Below are positions 10,630 to 19,534 of a stretch of 34,884 bases of DNA, one piece after another. The translations under genes and the position numbers were made by a program. This DNA comes from Crocinitomicaceae bacterium (GTDB taxonomy: Bacteria > Bacteroidota > Bacteroidia > Flavobacteriales_D > Crocinitomicaceae). Each line of letters opens with the position of its first letter. The stretch's first letter is position 1. The DNA is taken from the NCBI GenBank assembly GCA_003247185.1, contig QKAV01000043.1:1-34884 (forward strand), read 5' to 3'. The notes under the pieces are model-generated. The model was not told the DNA's origin and did not search any database. It worked only from the letters and a program-made list of their open reading frames with translations.

Positions 10630-11621
10630 TAGTCTTTATCTAATTTGTATTTAGAAACATTCATTCCGAAAGAAAGACCTTTGTTCTCTACAAGATCCTC
10701 CAACTCCGTTAATGATTTTTTACCGAAGTTTCTGAATTTCAACAGATCATTCTTATTGTAAGAAACCAAATCACCAAGTGTTTCTACATCTGCAGCTTTA
10801 AGACAGTTCAGTGCACGAACAGAAAGATCCATGTCCACTAGTTTTGTCTTAAGCAACTGACGCATGTGCAATGAAGTTTCATCAAATTCTTCTGTTTCAG
10901 CTTTCACTTCGCTATCAAGTGTGATACGCTCATCAGAGAACAACATGAAGTGATGAATAAGAATCTTCGCTGCTTCTTTCAAAGCATCTTTCGGATGAAT
11001 TGAACCATCTGTTGTAATGTCGAAGATCAATTTTTCGTAATCGGTCTTTTGCTCAACACGATAGTTTTCAATCGCATACTTTACGTTCTTGATCGGAGTA
11101 AAGATAGAGTCGATTGCAATTGTTCCGAAAGGAGCATTTTCATCTCTGTTTTCCTCTGCCGGATAGTATCCGCGACCTTTGATGATCTTCAATTCGATCT
11201 CTAACTTCACAGAAGATTCCATGTTACAAATAACAAGATCCGGATTCAATACCTGGAAAGCTGAGGTGAATCTACCGATATCACCAGCTGTCAATTGCTC
11301 TTGTCCTGATACTGTTACTACAACAGTCTCGCTATCTGTTCCATCGATTTGTTGTTTGAAACGTACTTGTTTCAAGTTCAAAACGATTTCAGTAACATCT
11401 TCTACTACTCCTTTGATTGTAGAGAATTCGTGATCAACACCTTCGATTCTAACCGAAGCGATCGCAAAACCTTCAAGTGAAGAAAGAAGGATACGACGCA
11501 ATGCGTTTCCTACAGTGATACCATATCCTGGCTCCAATGGACGGAATTCAAATTGTCCCTGGTGCTCATCGGACTGGATCATAATCACTTTGTCCGGTTT
11601 TTGAAAGTCTAAAATTGCCAT
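10629..11621 (-). CDS. rpoA: DNA-directed RNA polymerase alpha subunit
   Basis: The alpha dimer is the assembly platform for beta and beta' and contacts upstream DNA and activators. 330 residues, normal. The N-terminal domain carries the dimerisation segment ([16 protein letters not shown], about 36-51); a short acidic linker (about 245) leads to the C-terminal domain with the helix-hairpin-helix-like stretch [20 protein letters not shown] and the [13 protein letters not shown] segment (about 268-312) that bind DNA and regulators. It lies between rpsD and rplQ as in the alpha operon elsewhere. Both flanking spacers are long and structured, which would allow its output to be set apart from the ribosomal genes. 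Confidence 0.98.
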   Translation of the reverse strand: MAILDFQKPDKVIMIQSDEHQGQFEFRPLEPGYGITVGNALRRILLSSLEGFAIASVRIEGVDHEFSTIKGVVEDVTEIVLNLKQVRFKQQIDGTDSETVVVTVSGQEQLTAGDIGRFTSAFQVLNPDLVICNMESSVKLEIELKIIKGRGYYPAEENRDENAPFGTIAIDSIFTPIKNVKYAIENYRVEQKTDYEKLIFDITTDGSIHPKDALKEAAKILIHHFMLFSDERITLDSEVKAETEEFDETSLHMRQLLKTKLVDMDLSVRALNCLKAADVETLGDLVSYNKNDLLKFRNFGKKSLTELEDLVENKGLSFGMNVSKYKLDKD

Positions 11622-11645
11622 TTTGTTTTCTTCTTTTTAATTGTC

Positions 11646-11701
11646 CCCCGGTTGCGCGGTCTGACAGATTGAAGAAAGTCTATCAGACCCTTTGGCCAGG
11701 G
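11646..11701 (-). promoter_or_regulatory. Structured rpsD-rpoA spacer, two-tier stem
   Basis: Bases 11679-11689 pair with 11658-11668 over 11 positions (one G-U) around a 10-base loop. An outer stem of six pairs joins 11696-11701 with 11646-11651. The structure ends about 24 bases before the rpoA ATG. No T run follows directly, so terminator function is unlikely; a protein-binding or processing site is more probable. Confidence 0.55.
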
Positions 11702-11718
11702 TTCAATGTTGTTAATTA

Positions 11719-12324
11719 TTATTTCGAGTAAAGCTCGACGATTAGTTGTTCCTTAATGTTTTCAGGAATCATTTCTCTTGAAGGAAGAGCAACCATTTTA
11801 CCTTCCATTTGAGAAGGATTCCACTCTAACCAGTCAAAAGATTTAGTACTTGAAGCTAATGAGTTATTGATTGCTTCAAGAGATTTTGATTTCTCACGAA
11901 CTCCAATAACATCACCTACTTTCAAAGAATAAGAAGGAATGTTTACTACTTCTCCGTTCACTGTAATGTGTTTGTGAGATACAAACTGACGCGCAGCTCT
12001 TCTCGTAGGAGCAATCCCTAAACGGAACACTGTGTTATCCAAACGAGCTTCACACAATTGAAGTAGGTTCTCACCCGTAATTCCCTTCATACGTGATGCT
12101 TTGTCGAACATGTTAGCAAATTGACGCTCAAGGATACCGTAAGTATACTTTGCTTTTTGCTTTTCACCCAACTGAATCGCGTATTCAGATTGTTTACCTC
12201 TACGCTTATTTGGTCCATGTTGACCTGGTCCGTAGCTTCTTCTTTCTAACGCTTTATCCGGTCCAAAAATTGGATCTCTAAAACGACGCGCGATGCGCGA
12301 TTTTGGTCCTCTATATCTTGCCAT
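11719..12324 (-). CDS. rpsD: 30S ribosomal protein S4
   Basis: Primary 16S rRNA binder that starts assembly of the 30S body and lines the mRNA entry site. 201 residues, normal. It starts [15 protein letters not shown], has the conserved [24 protein letters not shown] region, and an S4 RNA-binding domain (about 92-155: [35 protein letters not shown]). There are no N-terminal zinc cysteines, so it is the zinc-free form. In E. coli, S4 represses its own operon by binding a pseudoknot. Here the spacers on both sides of rpsD are long and folded, which would fit a similar autoregulatory role, but that is inference. Confidence 0.98.
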   Translation of the reverse strand: MARYRGPKSRIARRFRDPIFGPDKALERRSYGPGQHGPNKRRGKQSEYAIQLGEKQKAKYTYGILERQFANMFDKASRMKGITGENLLQLCEARLDNTVFRLGIAPTRRAARQFVSHKHITVNGEVVNIPSYSLKVGDVIGVREKSKSLEAINNSLASSTKSFDWLEWNPSQMEGKMVALPSREMIPENIKEQLIVELYSK

Positions 12325-12337
12325 TTGTTATTTTTTT

Positions 12338-12394
12338 GGATCACATCATGAATTAAGGCTTACTCCTTCGATGATGCCCAGCGGGTAAAGATCC
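12338..12394 (-). promoter_or_regulatory. Structured rpsK-rpsD spacer, nested three-part stem
   Basis: Three nested pairings lie in one spacer: GATCC (12390-12394) with GGATC (12338-12342), ATGATG (12371-12376) with CATCAT (12344-12349), and CCTT (12365-12368) with AAGG (12355-12358). The last arm ends 13 bases before the rpsD ATG. Candidate autoregulatory site upstream of S4; I recall a Bacteroidia S4 leader candidate in the literature but cannot test membership here. Confidence 0.5.
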
Positions 12395-12407
12395 GTTTTG
12401 TTATTTA

Positions 12408-12794
12408 TTAAACTCTTCTTCGTTTTGGTGGACGACATCCGTTGTGCGGAAGCGGAGTAACATCAACGATTTCAGTTACCTCAATTCCAGCGTTGTGAAG
12501 TGAACGGATAGCAGACTCACGTCCAGCTCCTGGTCCTTTCACATACACTTTAACTTTACGTAGTCCGAAGTCACGAGCTTCATTTGCTGCATCCTCAGCC
12601 GCAACCTGTGCAGCATAAGGAGTGTTCTTTTTAGAACCTCTGAAGCCCATCTTTCCAGCCGATGACCAAGAAATTACCTGACCAGCGTTGTTTGTCAAAG
12701 AAATAATGATATTGTTGAAGGTAGCTTGAATATGCGCTTCACCAATAGCATCTACTTTGACATTCTTCTTCTTTTTTGCGTTAGACTTTGCCAT
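12408..12794 (-). CDS. rpsK: 30S ribosomal protein S11
   Basis: Platform protein of the 30S subunit near the mRNA exit and E site. 128 residues, normal, with a Lys-rich start ([19 protein letters not shown]), the [20 protein letters not shown] strand region and the conserved C-terminal [18 protein letters not shown]. The order rpsM-rpsK-rpsD-rpoA-rplQ is the classic alpha operon. It follows rpsM by 37 bases and is followed by the first of three long structured spacers (83 bases). Confidence 0.98.
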   Translation of the reverse strand: MAKSNAKKKKNVKVDAIGEAHIQATFNNIIISLTNNAGQVISWSSAGKMGFRGSKKNTPYAAQVAAEDAANEARDFGLRKVKVYVKGPGAGRESAIRSLHNAGIEVTEIVDVTPLPHNGCRPPKRRRV

Positions 12795-12831
12795 TATTTA
12801 GCTTTTGATTAATTCAATTATTACTTACGAA

Positions 12832-13197
12832 TTACTTTTTCTTATTCGCAACTGTCTTTCTCTTACCTTTACGAGTACGAGAGTTGTTCTTCGTTCTTTG
12901 TCCGCGTAATGGAAGACCAGCTCTGTGTCGAATACCACGTTGGCATCCGATATCCATCAATCGCTTAATGTTCAACTGTACTTCTGAACGCAATGCTCCT
13001 TCAACTTTAATTTCATTGATTGCATTACGAATATCAGCAAGTTGGTCATCATTCCAATCCTGAACTTTGATGTTTTCATCAATACCAGCTGCAGCAAGAA
13101 TTTTCTGTGCTGTGCTTCTTCCGATTCCGTAGATGTATGTCAAACCGATTACACCTCTTTTATTTTTTGGTAAATCAATACCTGCAATACGTGCCAT
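12832..13197 (-). CDS. rpsM: 30S ribosomal protein S13
   Basis: Head protein of the 30S subunit that contacts the P-site tRNA and, through its N-terminal half, the 50S subunit (bridge B1). 121 residues, normal. It begins [26 protein letters not shown] and has the helix-two-turn-helix region, and the RNA-contacting tail [22 protein letters not shown] followed by Lys residues. Ten bases after rpmJ. Confidence 0.98.
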   Translation of the reverse strand: MARIAGIDLPKNKRGVIGLTYIYGIGRSTAQKILAAAGIDENIKVQDWNDDQLADIRNAINEIKVEGALRSEVQLNIKRLMDIGCQRGIRHRAGLPLRGQRTKNNSRTRKGKRKTVANKKK

Positions 13198-13207
13198 ATT
13201 CTAAAGA

Positions 13208-13324
13208 TTATCCTTGTCTTTGTTTAAACTTCGGGTTCTTTTTGTTAATCACATAAACCCGCCCTTTACGTTTAACGATCTTACAATCAGCAGATCGTTT
13301 TTTAACTGATGCTCTTACTTTCAT
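13208..13324 (-). CDS. rpmJ: 50S ribosomal protein L36, zinc-free type
   Basis: A 38-residue protein found by reading the gap between infA and rpsM: it starts [20 protein letters not shown] and ends NPKFKQRQG. The MKVRASVKK start and KQRQG end are diagnostic of L36, which binds 23S rRNA in the large subunit. Zinc-binding L36 proteins use a C-C-C-H set; here only Cys14 remains, the others being Ser11, Asn27 and Phe33, so it is the C-minus form that does not bind zinc. It starts at ATG 13324, 19 bases after infA, and precedes rpsM by 10 bases. Confidence 0.95.
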   Translation of the reverse strand: MKVRASVKKRSADCKIVKRKGRVYVINKKNPKFKQRQG

Positions 13325-13343
13325 CTTTTTTCTTTTTGTTAGA

Positions 13344-13562
13344 TCACTTGTATCTAAATGTTATTCTACCCTTTGTTAAATCATAAGGGCTCATTTCAAC
13401 TTTCACTTTATCTCCAGGAAGAATCTTAATGTAGTACATTCTCATTTTTCCTGAAATGTGAGCAGTGATAACATGCCCGTTTTCTAGTTCCACTCTAAAC
13501 ATTGCGTTTGACAATGCTTCGATGATCACTCCATCCTGTTCAATTGAAGACTGCTTCGCCAT
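13344..13562 (-). CDS. infA: Translation initiation factor IF-1
   Basis: Binds the 30S A site and helps IF-2 and IF-3 select the initiator tRNA. 72 residues, exactly the usual length, an OB fold of the S1 type: [20 protein letters not shown] start, [20 protein letters not shown] core, and [11 protein letters not shown] end. It lies three bases after secY, with no map or adk gene between as in many other bacteria; rpmJ follows. Confidence 0.98.
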   Translation of the reverse strand: MAKQSSIEQDGVIIEALSNAMFRVELENGHVITAHISGKMRMYYIKILPGDKVKVEMSPYDLTKGRITFRYK

Positions 13563-13565
13563 AAA

Positions 13566-14906
13566 TTAAAAACCTGATAATTCGTTTTGAGTTCTTCTTC
13601 CTTTGATACGGGTTCCTTCCATCAAACCATCCATGTGTCGGTTCAACAAATATGATTCAATTTGCTGAAGTGTATCCAAAACAACACCGACCATGATAAG
13701 GAGAGAAGTACCTCCGAAGAACATGGCAAAAGCGTCATTTACTCCAGCCATCTTAGCAATGGCAGGAATAATTGCAATCATCGCCAGGAACAATGATCCC
13801 GGGAAAGTGATACGAGAAACTAATGAATCAATATAGTGTGCAGTTTCTTCTCCCGGGCGAACACCTGGAATAAAACCACCACTTCTTTTCAAATCATCCG
13901 CAATCTTACGTGGGTTAATCATAATTGCAGTGTAGAAATACGTGAAGACAATGATCAACACGGCTAACGCTACATTATAACCTACTCCATAAATATTACC
14001 GAAGATTTTAGATAAGAATCCGCTTTCACCGCCTCCGCTGAATAACATGATAGGAACAGTCATGATTGCTTGTGCAAAGATGATTGGCATTACCCCGGAA
14101 GCATTTACCTTGATCGGTAAATAATTTCTGGCACCTTGTTCTTCAGCTGCTCTTGCTCCGGCAACGCGCTTAGCTGTATTCAGAGGAATTTTTCTAACCC
14201 CCTGAACAATAAGTACTGTTCCAAGTACAACCGTCATAAACACAACGATCTCCAGAACAATCTTAATCAGGTTTCCTGATTCAACAGAGAAACCAAATTC
14301 AGCCATAAACGCTCCTGGCAGACGAGACAAGATTCCCACAGTAATCAATAGGGAAATACCATTTCCTATTCCTTTATCTGTGATTCTCTCACCTAACCAA
14401 ACCGCAAACATAGATCCGGCTACCATAACAATAATCGATTGAGTCCACCAGAATGTAGTTGCATCTACAGGAAGTGCTCCCTTGTTTTGCACATACAAAG
14501 TCAAGTAACTTGGCGCTTGCAGTGCACAAATGATAATTGTAAGGATTCTTGTATAATTATTGATCAACTTTCTTCCACTTTCTCCTTCATTCTGCATTTT
14601 TTGTACAGCCGGAACAGCCATACCTAATAATTGCATAATGATTGAAGCTGAGATATACGGCATAATACCTAATGCCATGATTGAAGCATTTGTAAATCCA
14701 CCTCCCGAGAAAAGAGAAAGAAGAGTTTCTAGCATATTCTGGTCACCTGCCTTTTGTGCTTCTACCAATGCGGTATAATTCACTCCGGGAAGGATAATGA
14801 AATTTCCAATTCGATAAACCAGAATAAGGCCAAGCGTAAGCAATATACGCTTACGCAGTTCCTCAACTTTCCAGATGTTAGTTATATTTTTTATAAATCG
14901 TTTCAT
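13566..14906 (-). CDS. secY: Preprotein translocase channel subunit SecY
   Basis: Forms the protein-conducting channel in the inner membrane with SecE and SecG. 446 residues, normal, with about ten hydrophobic spans. Conserved points: RILLTLGLILVYRIGNFI (TM1), the plug region near ETLLSLFSGGGF, the TM2 segment with ALGIMPYISASIIMQLL, WLGERITDKGIGNGISLLI (cytoplasmic loop into TM5), and the late cytoplasmic loop MINPRKIADDLKRSGGFIPGVRPG where SecA and ribosomes dock. It sits at the end of the spc cluster after rplO, as is usual, which ties channel supply to ribosome supply. Confidence 0.98.
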   Translation of the reverse strand: MKRFIKNITNIWKVEELRKRILLTLGLILVYRIGNFIILPGVNYTALVEAQKAGDQNMLETLLSLFSGGGFTNASIMALGIMPYISASIIMQLLGMAVPAVQKMQNEGESGRKLINNYTRILTIIICALQAPSYLTLYVQNKGALPVDATTFWWTQSIIVMVAGSMFAVWLGERITDKGIGNGISLLITVGILSRLPGAFMAEFGFSVESGNLIKIVLEIVVFMTVVLGTVLIVQGVRKIPLNTAKRVAGARAAEEQGARNYLPIKVNASGVMPIIFAQAIMTVPIMLFSGGGESGFLSKIFGNIYGVGYNVALAVLIIVFTYFYTAIMINPRKIADDLKRSGGFIPGVRPGEETAHYIDSLVSRITFPGSLFLAMIAIIPAIAKMAGVNDAFAMFFGGTSLLIMVGVVLDTLQQIESYLLNRHMDGLMEGTRIKGRRTQNELSGF

Positions 14907-14931
14907 TCTGAAAAAATGTTGGCAAAGTTAA

Positions 14932-15378
14932 TTAGATTTCTGAACAATTCCCACCTTGTCCTTCAATTGCTGCTTTAGCAGTAGCTGAAAACTTGTGTGC
15001 TGTTACGTTAATCTTTGCTTTCAATTCTCCACGACCTAAAATCTTAACTAACTCGTTTCTAGAAACTAAACCATTCTCCATCAATACTTCAGGAGTGATT
15101 TCAGTTACATTTTTACGATCAATTAGATTTTGGATAATATCAAGATTGATTGCTTTGTATTCAACTCGGTTAATATTCTTGAAACCGAATTTAGGAACAC
15201 GTCTTTGAAGTGGCATCTGACCTCCTTCAAAACCAATCTTCTTTGAATATCCTGAACGAGACTTTGCTCCTTTGTGTCCACGTGTAGATGTACCACCATG
15301 GCCAGATCCCTGACCACGAGCGATTCTCTTTCTATTTTTTGTAGAGCCCTTCGCGGGAGTTAAATTATGTAAATTCAT
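14932..15378 (-). CDS. rplO: 50S ribosomal protein L15
   Basis: Late-assembling large-subunit protein near the peptidyl-transferase region of 23S rRNA. 148 residues, normal. The N-terminal part is the long basic Gly/Arg-rich extension (RKRIARGQGSGHGGTSTRGH, about 18-37), followed by the globular domain with EGGQMPLQRRVPKFGF (about 51-66). It lies 21 bases after rpmD and 25 before secY, the standard spc order. Confidence 0.97.
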   Translation of the reverse strand: MNLHNLTPAKGSTKNRKRIARGQGSGHGGTSTRGHKGAKSRSGYSKKIGFEGGQMPLQRRVPKFGFKNINRVEYKAINLDIIQNLIDRKNVTEITPEVLMENGLVSRNELVKILGRGELKAKINVTAHKFSATAKAAIEGQGGNCSEI

Positions 15379-15399
15379 TTCTGTTACGTTTTAAAGGGT

Positions 15400-15576
15400 T
15401 TACTCAACAACCTCAACTAGGTGTTGAACTTTTTTAACCATACCCATGATTTGAGGAGTTGCTTCGTGTTCTACAACCTGATTCAACTTTCTCAATCCCA
15501 ATGCCTTAATCGTAGCCTTTTGACGAGCCGGACGATTAATAGCGCTTCTTACTTGCTTAATTTTAATTGTTGCCAT
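15400..15576 (-). CDS. rpmD: 50S ribosomal protein L30
   Basis: A 58-residue protein read in the gap between rpsE and rplO. It starts MATIKIKQVRSAINRPARQK and contains KALGLRKLNQVVEHEATPQIMGMVKKV, the canonical L30 pattern (IKQVRSxI near the N terminus, then LGLRKxxxxV). It binds 5S/23S rRNA in the large subunit. Start is ATG 15576, 11 bases after rpsE; this order (rpsE-rpmD-rplO) is universal in spc clusters. Confidence 0.95.
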   Translation of the reverse strand: MATIKIKQVRSAINRPARQKATIKALGLRKLNQVVEHEATPQIMGMVKKVQHLVEVVE

Positions 15577-15587
15577 TTCGAATTCTA

Positions 15588-16103
15588 TTAACCGTTAAAC
15601 ACTTTATCAAGTGTCACCCCACGTTGTTTCGCCACTGTAACTGCATCACGCATTTGAGCTAATGCATCAATTGTAGCTTTTACTACGTTGTGAGGGTTTG
15701 ATGACCCTTGAGACTTCGCCAGGACATTGTGTACACCAACGCTTTCCAATACAGCACGCATCGCACCACCTGCGATAACTCCTGTACCTTCTGATGCCGG
15801 ACGTAACATTACTCTTGCTCCACCAAATTTTCCTTTTTGAATATGAGGAACAGTACCATGAAGAATCGGAACGCGAATCAAATTCTTTTTCGCATCATCG
15901 ATTGCTTTTGAAATCGCTTCTGTAACCTCTTTTGCTTTACCAAGTCCGTGACCTACGATTCCGTTCTCATCTCCAACCACAACGATTGCAGAGAAACTGA
16001 ATGTACGTCCACCCTTAGTTACCTTCGTAACACGGTTAACGGCAACTAGCTTGTCTTTAAGCTCAATATCTGCTGATTTTACTCTGTTTACTACTGTTGC
16101 CAT
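15588..16103 (-). CDS. rpsE: 30S ribosomal protein S5
   Basis: Contacts 16S rRNA helix 34 and the mRNA entry tunnel with S3 and S4, and affects decoding accuracy. 171 residues, normal. The N-terminal dsRBD-like domain includes [20 protein letters not shown] and [17 protein letters not shown]; the C-terminal domain includes [20 protein letters not shown] and [16 protein letters not shown]. Three bases after rplR. Confidence 0.98.
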   Translation of the reverse strand: MATVVNRVKSADIELKDKLVAVNRVTKVTKGGRTFSFSAIVVVGDENGIVGHGLGKAKEVTEAISKAIDDAKKNLIRVPILHGTVPHIQKGKFGGARVMLRPASEGTGVIAGGAMRAVLESVGVHNVLAKSQGSSNPHNVVKATIDALAQMRDAVTVAKQRGVTLDKVFNG

Positions 16104-16106
16104 CTT

Positions 16107-16454
16107 TTAAAATTTAAGTCCGCCTTCTCTTGCTGAGTCAGCCAATGATTTAACTCTACCGTGATACAAATATCCGTTTCTGTCGAATACAACCTTCTCG
16201 ATGCCGGCTTTGATTGCTTTTTCAGCGATCTCTTTACCAACAGTAGCAGCTTGATCAACTTTGTTTCCAGATAGATCTTTCTTGTATGATGATGCTGATA
16301 CTAGTGTTGTACCAGTTGAATCATCAATAATTTGTGCGTAAATCTGCTTATTACTTCTGAATACAGATAAACGCGGAACAGAAGTAGTACCCGTAATATT
16401 TTTACGGATTCTTCTTTTGATCTTTTGTCTTCTTACAACTTTACTAAATGCCAT
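16107..16454 (-). CDS. rplR: 50S ribosomal protein L18
   Basis: 5S rRNA-binding protein of the central protuberance, working with L5. 115 residues, normal. It has a basic N terminus ([40 protein letters not shown]) and the C-terminal [26 protein letters not shown], both typical. It lies 19 bases after rplF and 3 bases before rpsE. Confidence 0.97.
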   Translation of the reverse strand: MAFSKVVRRQKIKRRIRKNITGTTSVPRLSVFRSNKQIYAQIIDDSTGTTLVSASSYKKDLSGNKVDQAATVGKEIAEKAIKAGIEKVVFDRNGYLYHGRVKSLADSAREGGLKF

Positions 16455-16473
16455 AACATTTGATATCTAATGA

Positions 16474-17028
16474 TTATTTCTTCCCGGCAGATTTACCTGC
16501 CTTTCTTCTGATTTCTTCACCTAAGAATCTAATTCCTTTTCCTTTGTAAGGTTCAGGTTTACGGAGGGAACGAATCTTAGCAGCAGCCTGACCAAGCAAT
16601 TGCTTGTCGTGAGACTCCAATGTTACCATTGGTGCCTTACCTTTTTCAGATACTGTAGATATCTTGAGTTCTTTCGGGAATTCGATAACGATCGGGTGAG
16701 AATAACCCAAAGCCAACTCTAATGTTTGACCTGTAGCATTCGCACGGTAACCGACACCGATAACCTCTAACTCTTTTTTGAACCCTTCCGAAACGCCTTG
16801 AACCATATTGTTAAGCAATGCACGGTATAAACCATGTTTTGCTCTATGATCAGGTGCGTCTGATTCGCGGGTGAAAGTAACTGTACCATCCTCTATAGAA
16901 AGCGTAATACAAGAATCTACTTCTTGAGAAAGCTCTCCCTTAGGACCTTTAACAGTAATCACGTTACCGTCAACTTTCACTTCTACTCCACTCGGGATTG
17001 TTACTGGGGATTTACCTATCCTTGACAT
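16474..17028 (-). CDS. rplF: 50S ribosomal protein L6
   Basis: Large-subunit protein near the factor-binding site and sarcin-ricin loop. 184 residues, normal. It has two similar domains: MSRIGKSPVTIPSGVEVKVD at the start, and the C-terminal domain with the family signature region EPYKGKGIRFLGEEIRRKAGK (about 158-178). 17 bases after rpsH. Confidence 0.98.
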   Translation of the reverse strand: MSRIGKSPVTIPSGVEVKVDGNVITVKGPKGELSQEVDSCITLSIEDGTVTFTRESDAPDHRAKHGLYRALLNNMVQGVSEGFKKELEVIGVGYRANATGQTLELALGYSHPIVIEFPKELKISTVSEKGKAPMVTLESHDKQLLGQAAAKIRSLRKPEPYKGKGIRFLGEEIRRKAGKSAGKK

Positions 17029-17045
17029 TTTCTAAAACTTAATTT

Positions 17046-17444
17046 TTAATACACGTAGCAAAGAACTTCTCCACCTACGTTTTCTTTTCTTGCTTCCTTG
17101 TCTGTGATCACTCCTTTAGAAGTTGAAACGATTGCAATACCCAAACCGTTCATAACTCTTGGCATTTCATCTGCATTGGAATACTTACGTAAACCTGGCT
17201 TAGAAATACGCTCAATTTTAGTGATCGCAGGAACTTTTGTTGACTGATTATATTTCAAAGCGATTTTGATTACGCCTTGTTTATCGTCCTCCTCGAATTT
17301 GAAATCTGTAATATATCCCTGATCAAACAAAATTTGTGTCATCGCACGTTTAATGTTTGAACCTGGAATTTCAACGATTTTCTTTTTCGCAGCGCTTGCG
17401 TTACGAATTCGAGTCAAGTAATCTGCTATTGGATCTGTATACAT
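17046..17444 (-). CDS. rpsH: 30S ribosomal protein S8
   Basis: Primary 16S rRNA binder of the central domain; in E. coli it also represses the spc operon by binding its mRNA. 132 residues, normal: [21 protein letters not shown] start and the signature [33 protein letters not shown] end. No equivalent S8 target was recognised in the short spacers here. 17 bases after rpsN. Confidence 0.98.
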   Translation of the reverse strand: MYTDPIADYLTRIRNASAAKKKIVEIPGSNIKRAMTQILFDQGYITDFKFEEDDKQGVIKIALKYNQSTKVPAITKIERISKPGLRKYSNADEMPRVMNGLGIAIVSTSKGVITDKEARKENVGGEVLCYVY

Positions 17445-17461
17445 AATTCCTTAACTATTAA

Positions 17462-17776
17462 TTACCAACTTGATTTTTTAACTCCCGGGATCAGGCCATC
17501 CAAAGCCATTTCACGGAAAGTAACCCTAGAAATTCCAAACTGACGCATGTATCCTCTTGGACGACCTGTAAGACCGCAACGGTTGTGTACACGACATTTA
17601 GCAGAATTCGCAGGCAACTTTTGAAGTTTCATCATAGCATCCCATTTTGCTTCCTGCATTTCGTCAGATTCATCCTTTGATTTAAGGATCTTCACTAACT
17701 CCTCGCGTTTCGCTTCATAACGAGCTGCTAGCTTTTCTCTCTTGCGCTCACGCGCTTTCATTGATTCTTTAGCCAT
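17462..17776 (-). CDS. rpsN: 30S ribosomal protein S14, zinc-free form
   Basis: Head protein of the 30S subunit near S3 and S10. The C-terminal half ([40 protein letters not shown]) is the conserved S14 core. There is no CxxC-x(n)-CxxC zinc set; only Cys61 and Cys67 remain. At 104 residues it is close to the E. coli long form but longer than the 89 residues I expect in many Flavobacteriia; the extra residues are in the charged middle section (about 33-50). 9 bases after rplE. Confidence 0.96.
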   Translation of the reverse strand: MAKESMKARERKREKLAARYEAKREELVKILKSKDESDEMQEAKWDAMMKLQKLPANSAKCRVHNRCGLTGRPRGYMRQFGISRVTFREMALDGLIPGVKKSSW

Positions 17777-17785
17777 TTCTTCTAG

Positions 17786-18337
17786 TTATTTTTTTGTGAA
17801 TGGGAAACCAAATGCATCTAACAATGCTTTACCTTCTTCATCATTTGTTGCAGATGTAACAAAGGTAATATCCATTCCAAGAATACGATTTACTTTGTCA
17901 ATGTCAATCTCAGGGAAGATGATGTGTTCTTTAACTCCCATATTGAAGTTACCACGACCATCAAATCCTTTTGCATTAACACCTCTAAAATCTCTTGTAC
18001 GCGGTAATGAAACTGATAATAAACGATCTAAAAATTCGTACATTCTTGCACCACGCAACGTTACTTTCGTTCCGATTGGCATTCCTTTACGCAATTTAAA
18101 GTTCGAGATGTCTTTCTTTGAAATCGTAGGTACTGCTTGTTGACCAGCGATTCTTGACAAATCAGCAACTGCATTGTCAATCAGTTTTTTATCAGCCACT
18201 GCATCTCCAATACCTTGGCTCAAAACGATCTTTTGAAGTTTCGGCACCTGCATCACAGATTTATAACCGAACTGTTCAGTAAGTGCCGGAATAATTTCTG
18301 CACTATACTTTTCCTGAAGTCTTGGTGTGTAGCTCAT
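17786..18337 (-). CDS. rplE: 50S ribosomal protein L5
   Basis: Binds 5S rRNA in the central protuberance and touches the P-site tRNA and S13. 183 residues, normal. Features: [36 protein letters not shown] start region and the signature around [26 protein letters not shown] (about 131-156). The ATG overlaps the rplX stop by one base (TAATG at 18335-18339), suggesting translational coupling. Confidence 0.98.
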   Translation of the reverse strand: MSYTPRLQEKYSAEIIPALTEQFGYKSVMQVPKLQKIVLSQGIGDAVADKKLIDNAVADLSRIAGQQAVPTISKKDISNFKLRKGMPIGTKVTLRGARMYEFLDRLLSVSLPRTRDFRGVNAKGFDGRGNFNMGVKEHIIFPEIDIDKVNRILGMDITFVTSATNDEEGKALLDAFGFPFTKK

Positions 18338-18654
18338 TACTTAATCTCCTCTCCTGATTTTTTAGAATAACGTACTATTTTCCCATTTTTGTCCGCTTTA
18401 CGGCCAATGCGTGATGCCTGACCTTTGTGAACAACCATAAGGTTCGATACATGAATAGTTCCTTCAATATCCATGATTCCACCTTGAGGATCTGCTGCAC
18501 TTGGTTTTTGGTGTTTTTTAATCATGTTAACACCTTCAACTGTTGCGCGCATTTTCTTTCTGTCGATCGAAAGTACTTTTCCTTCCTGACCGTTTGATTC
18601 ACCGCTAATTACTTTAACAGTGTCTCCTACTTTAATGTGTAATTTCTGTTGCAT
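18337..18654 (-). CDS. rplX: 50S ribosomal protein L24
   Basis: Assembly-initiating large-subunit protein at the nascent-chain exit. 105 residues, normal. The KOW motif is at the start ([27 protein letters not shown]), then [13 protein letters not shown] and the [19 protein letters not shown] stretch. 13 bases after rplN, overlapping rplE by one base. Confidence 0.98.
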   Translation of the reverse strand: MQQKLHIKVGDTVKVISGESNGQEGKVLSIDRKKMRATVEGVNMIKKHQKPSAADPQGGIMDIEGTIHVSNLMVVHKGQASRIGRKADKNGKIVRYSKKSGEEIK

Positions 18655-18667
18655 AACTTCAATTATT

Positions 18668-19036
18668 TTAAAGTACCTCAGGAGCTAATGATACGATTTT
18701 CATAAAATCCGCATCACGAAGCTCACGAGCAACTGGTCCGAAAATACGTGTTCCTCTCATTTCTCCTGCCGCGTTCAAAATAACGCAAGCATTGTCATCG
18801 AAACGAATATAAGAACCGTCAGGACGACGTACTTCTTTTTTAGTTCTTACTACTACCGCTGTGGCAACTGCACCTTTTTTGACAGCTCCGGACGGCATTG
18901 CACTCTTAACGGCAACAACGATTTTATCGCCCACAGATGCATAACGACGCTTAGTTCCTCCTAATACACGGATTACTAATACCTCTTTTGCACCGGAGTT
19001 ATCTGCTACCTTAAGTCTTGATTCACTCTGTATCAT
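18668..19036 (-). CDS. rplN: 50S ribosomal protein L14
   Basis: Interface protein of the large subunit that forms bridges to 16S rRNA and pairs with L19. 122 residues, the standard length: [20 protein letters not shown] start, a signature around [20 protein letters not shown], and [14 protein letters not shown] near the end. 8 bases after rpsQ. Confidence 0.98.
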   Translation of the reverse strand: MIQSESRLKVADNSGAKEVLVIRVLGGTKRRYASVGDKIVVAVKSAMPSGAVKKGAVATAVVVRTKKEVRRPDGSYIRFDDNACVILNAAGEMRGTRIFGPVARELRDADFMKIVSLAPEVL

Positions 19037-19044
19037 TACTAAAA

Positions 19045-19302
19045 TTATTTAGCTCGTTCGATAATCTCTACTAATCTCCAGTTCTTTGATTTCGACAAAG
19101 GTCGAGTTTCCATGATGCGAACAGTATCACCGATATTGCAATCGTTCTTTTCATCATGCGCAACGAACTTGGAAGTCATTTTTACGAACTTTCCGTATTT
19201 CGGGTGTTTTACTTTACGCTCAACTGCAACAACGATAGATTTATCCATCTTATCGCTAGTTACGATCCCGATTCGTTCTTTTCTTAAATTACGCTTTTCC
19301 AT
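19045..19302 (-). CDS. rpsQ: 30S ribosomal protein S17
   Basis: Primary 16S rRNA binder (5' domain) with an OB fold. 85 residues, normal: [33 protein letters not shown], then [32 protein letters not shown], both diagnostic. Start ATG 19302, 29 bases after rpmC. Confidence 0.98.
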   Translation of the reverse strand: MEKRNLRKERIGIVTSDKMDKSIVVAVERKVKHPKYGKFVKMTSKFVAHDEKNDCNIGDTVRIMETRPLSKSKNWRLVEIIERAK

Positions 19303-19331
19303 TTCAAGCTTCTTTCTTTGTTAAACAGGTC

Positions 19332-19526
19332 TTAAGCCTGTGCTTCACGTTTTGTTAATTCGGTTTTAAGACGTGCGATGTTTCTACGCAACGAACGGAT
19401 CTGCAGTGGATTTTCCATTGGAGATACTTTGTGCGCCAAACGCATTTTAACCAAAGTTTCAGTTCCGTTAGCGATCTGATCCTTTAGGTCTTCAACCGAC
19501 ATTTTAGTGATTTCTTGTTGTTTCAT
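19332..19526 (-). CDS. rpmC: 50S ribosomal protein L29
   Basis: Small two-helix protein at the tunnel exit, part of the docking site for SRP and trigger factor. 64 residues: KMSVEDLKDQIANGTETLVKMRL, then the signature-like NPLQIRSLRRNIARLKTEL. The ATG at 19526 is chosen, 8 bases after the rplP stop; an in-frame TTG two codons upstream (19532) is a less likely start because it lacks any family support. Confidence 0.96.
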   Translation of the reverse strand: MKQQEITKMSVEDLKDQIANGTETLVKMRLAHKVSPMENPLQIRSLRRNIARLKTELTKREAQA

Positions 19527-19534
19527 AACCAATA

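Noticed and set aside
17742-18143. A 133-codon plus-strand frame over rplE and rpsN
   Set aside because: Fully antisense to certain genes, with no family features.
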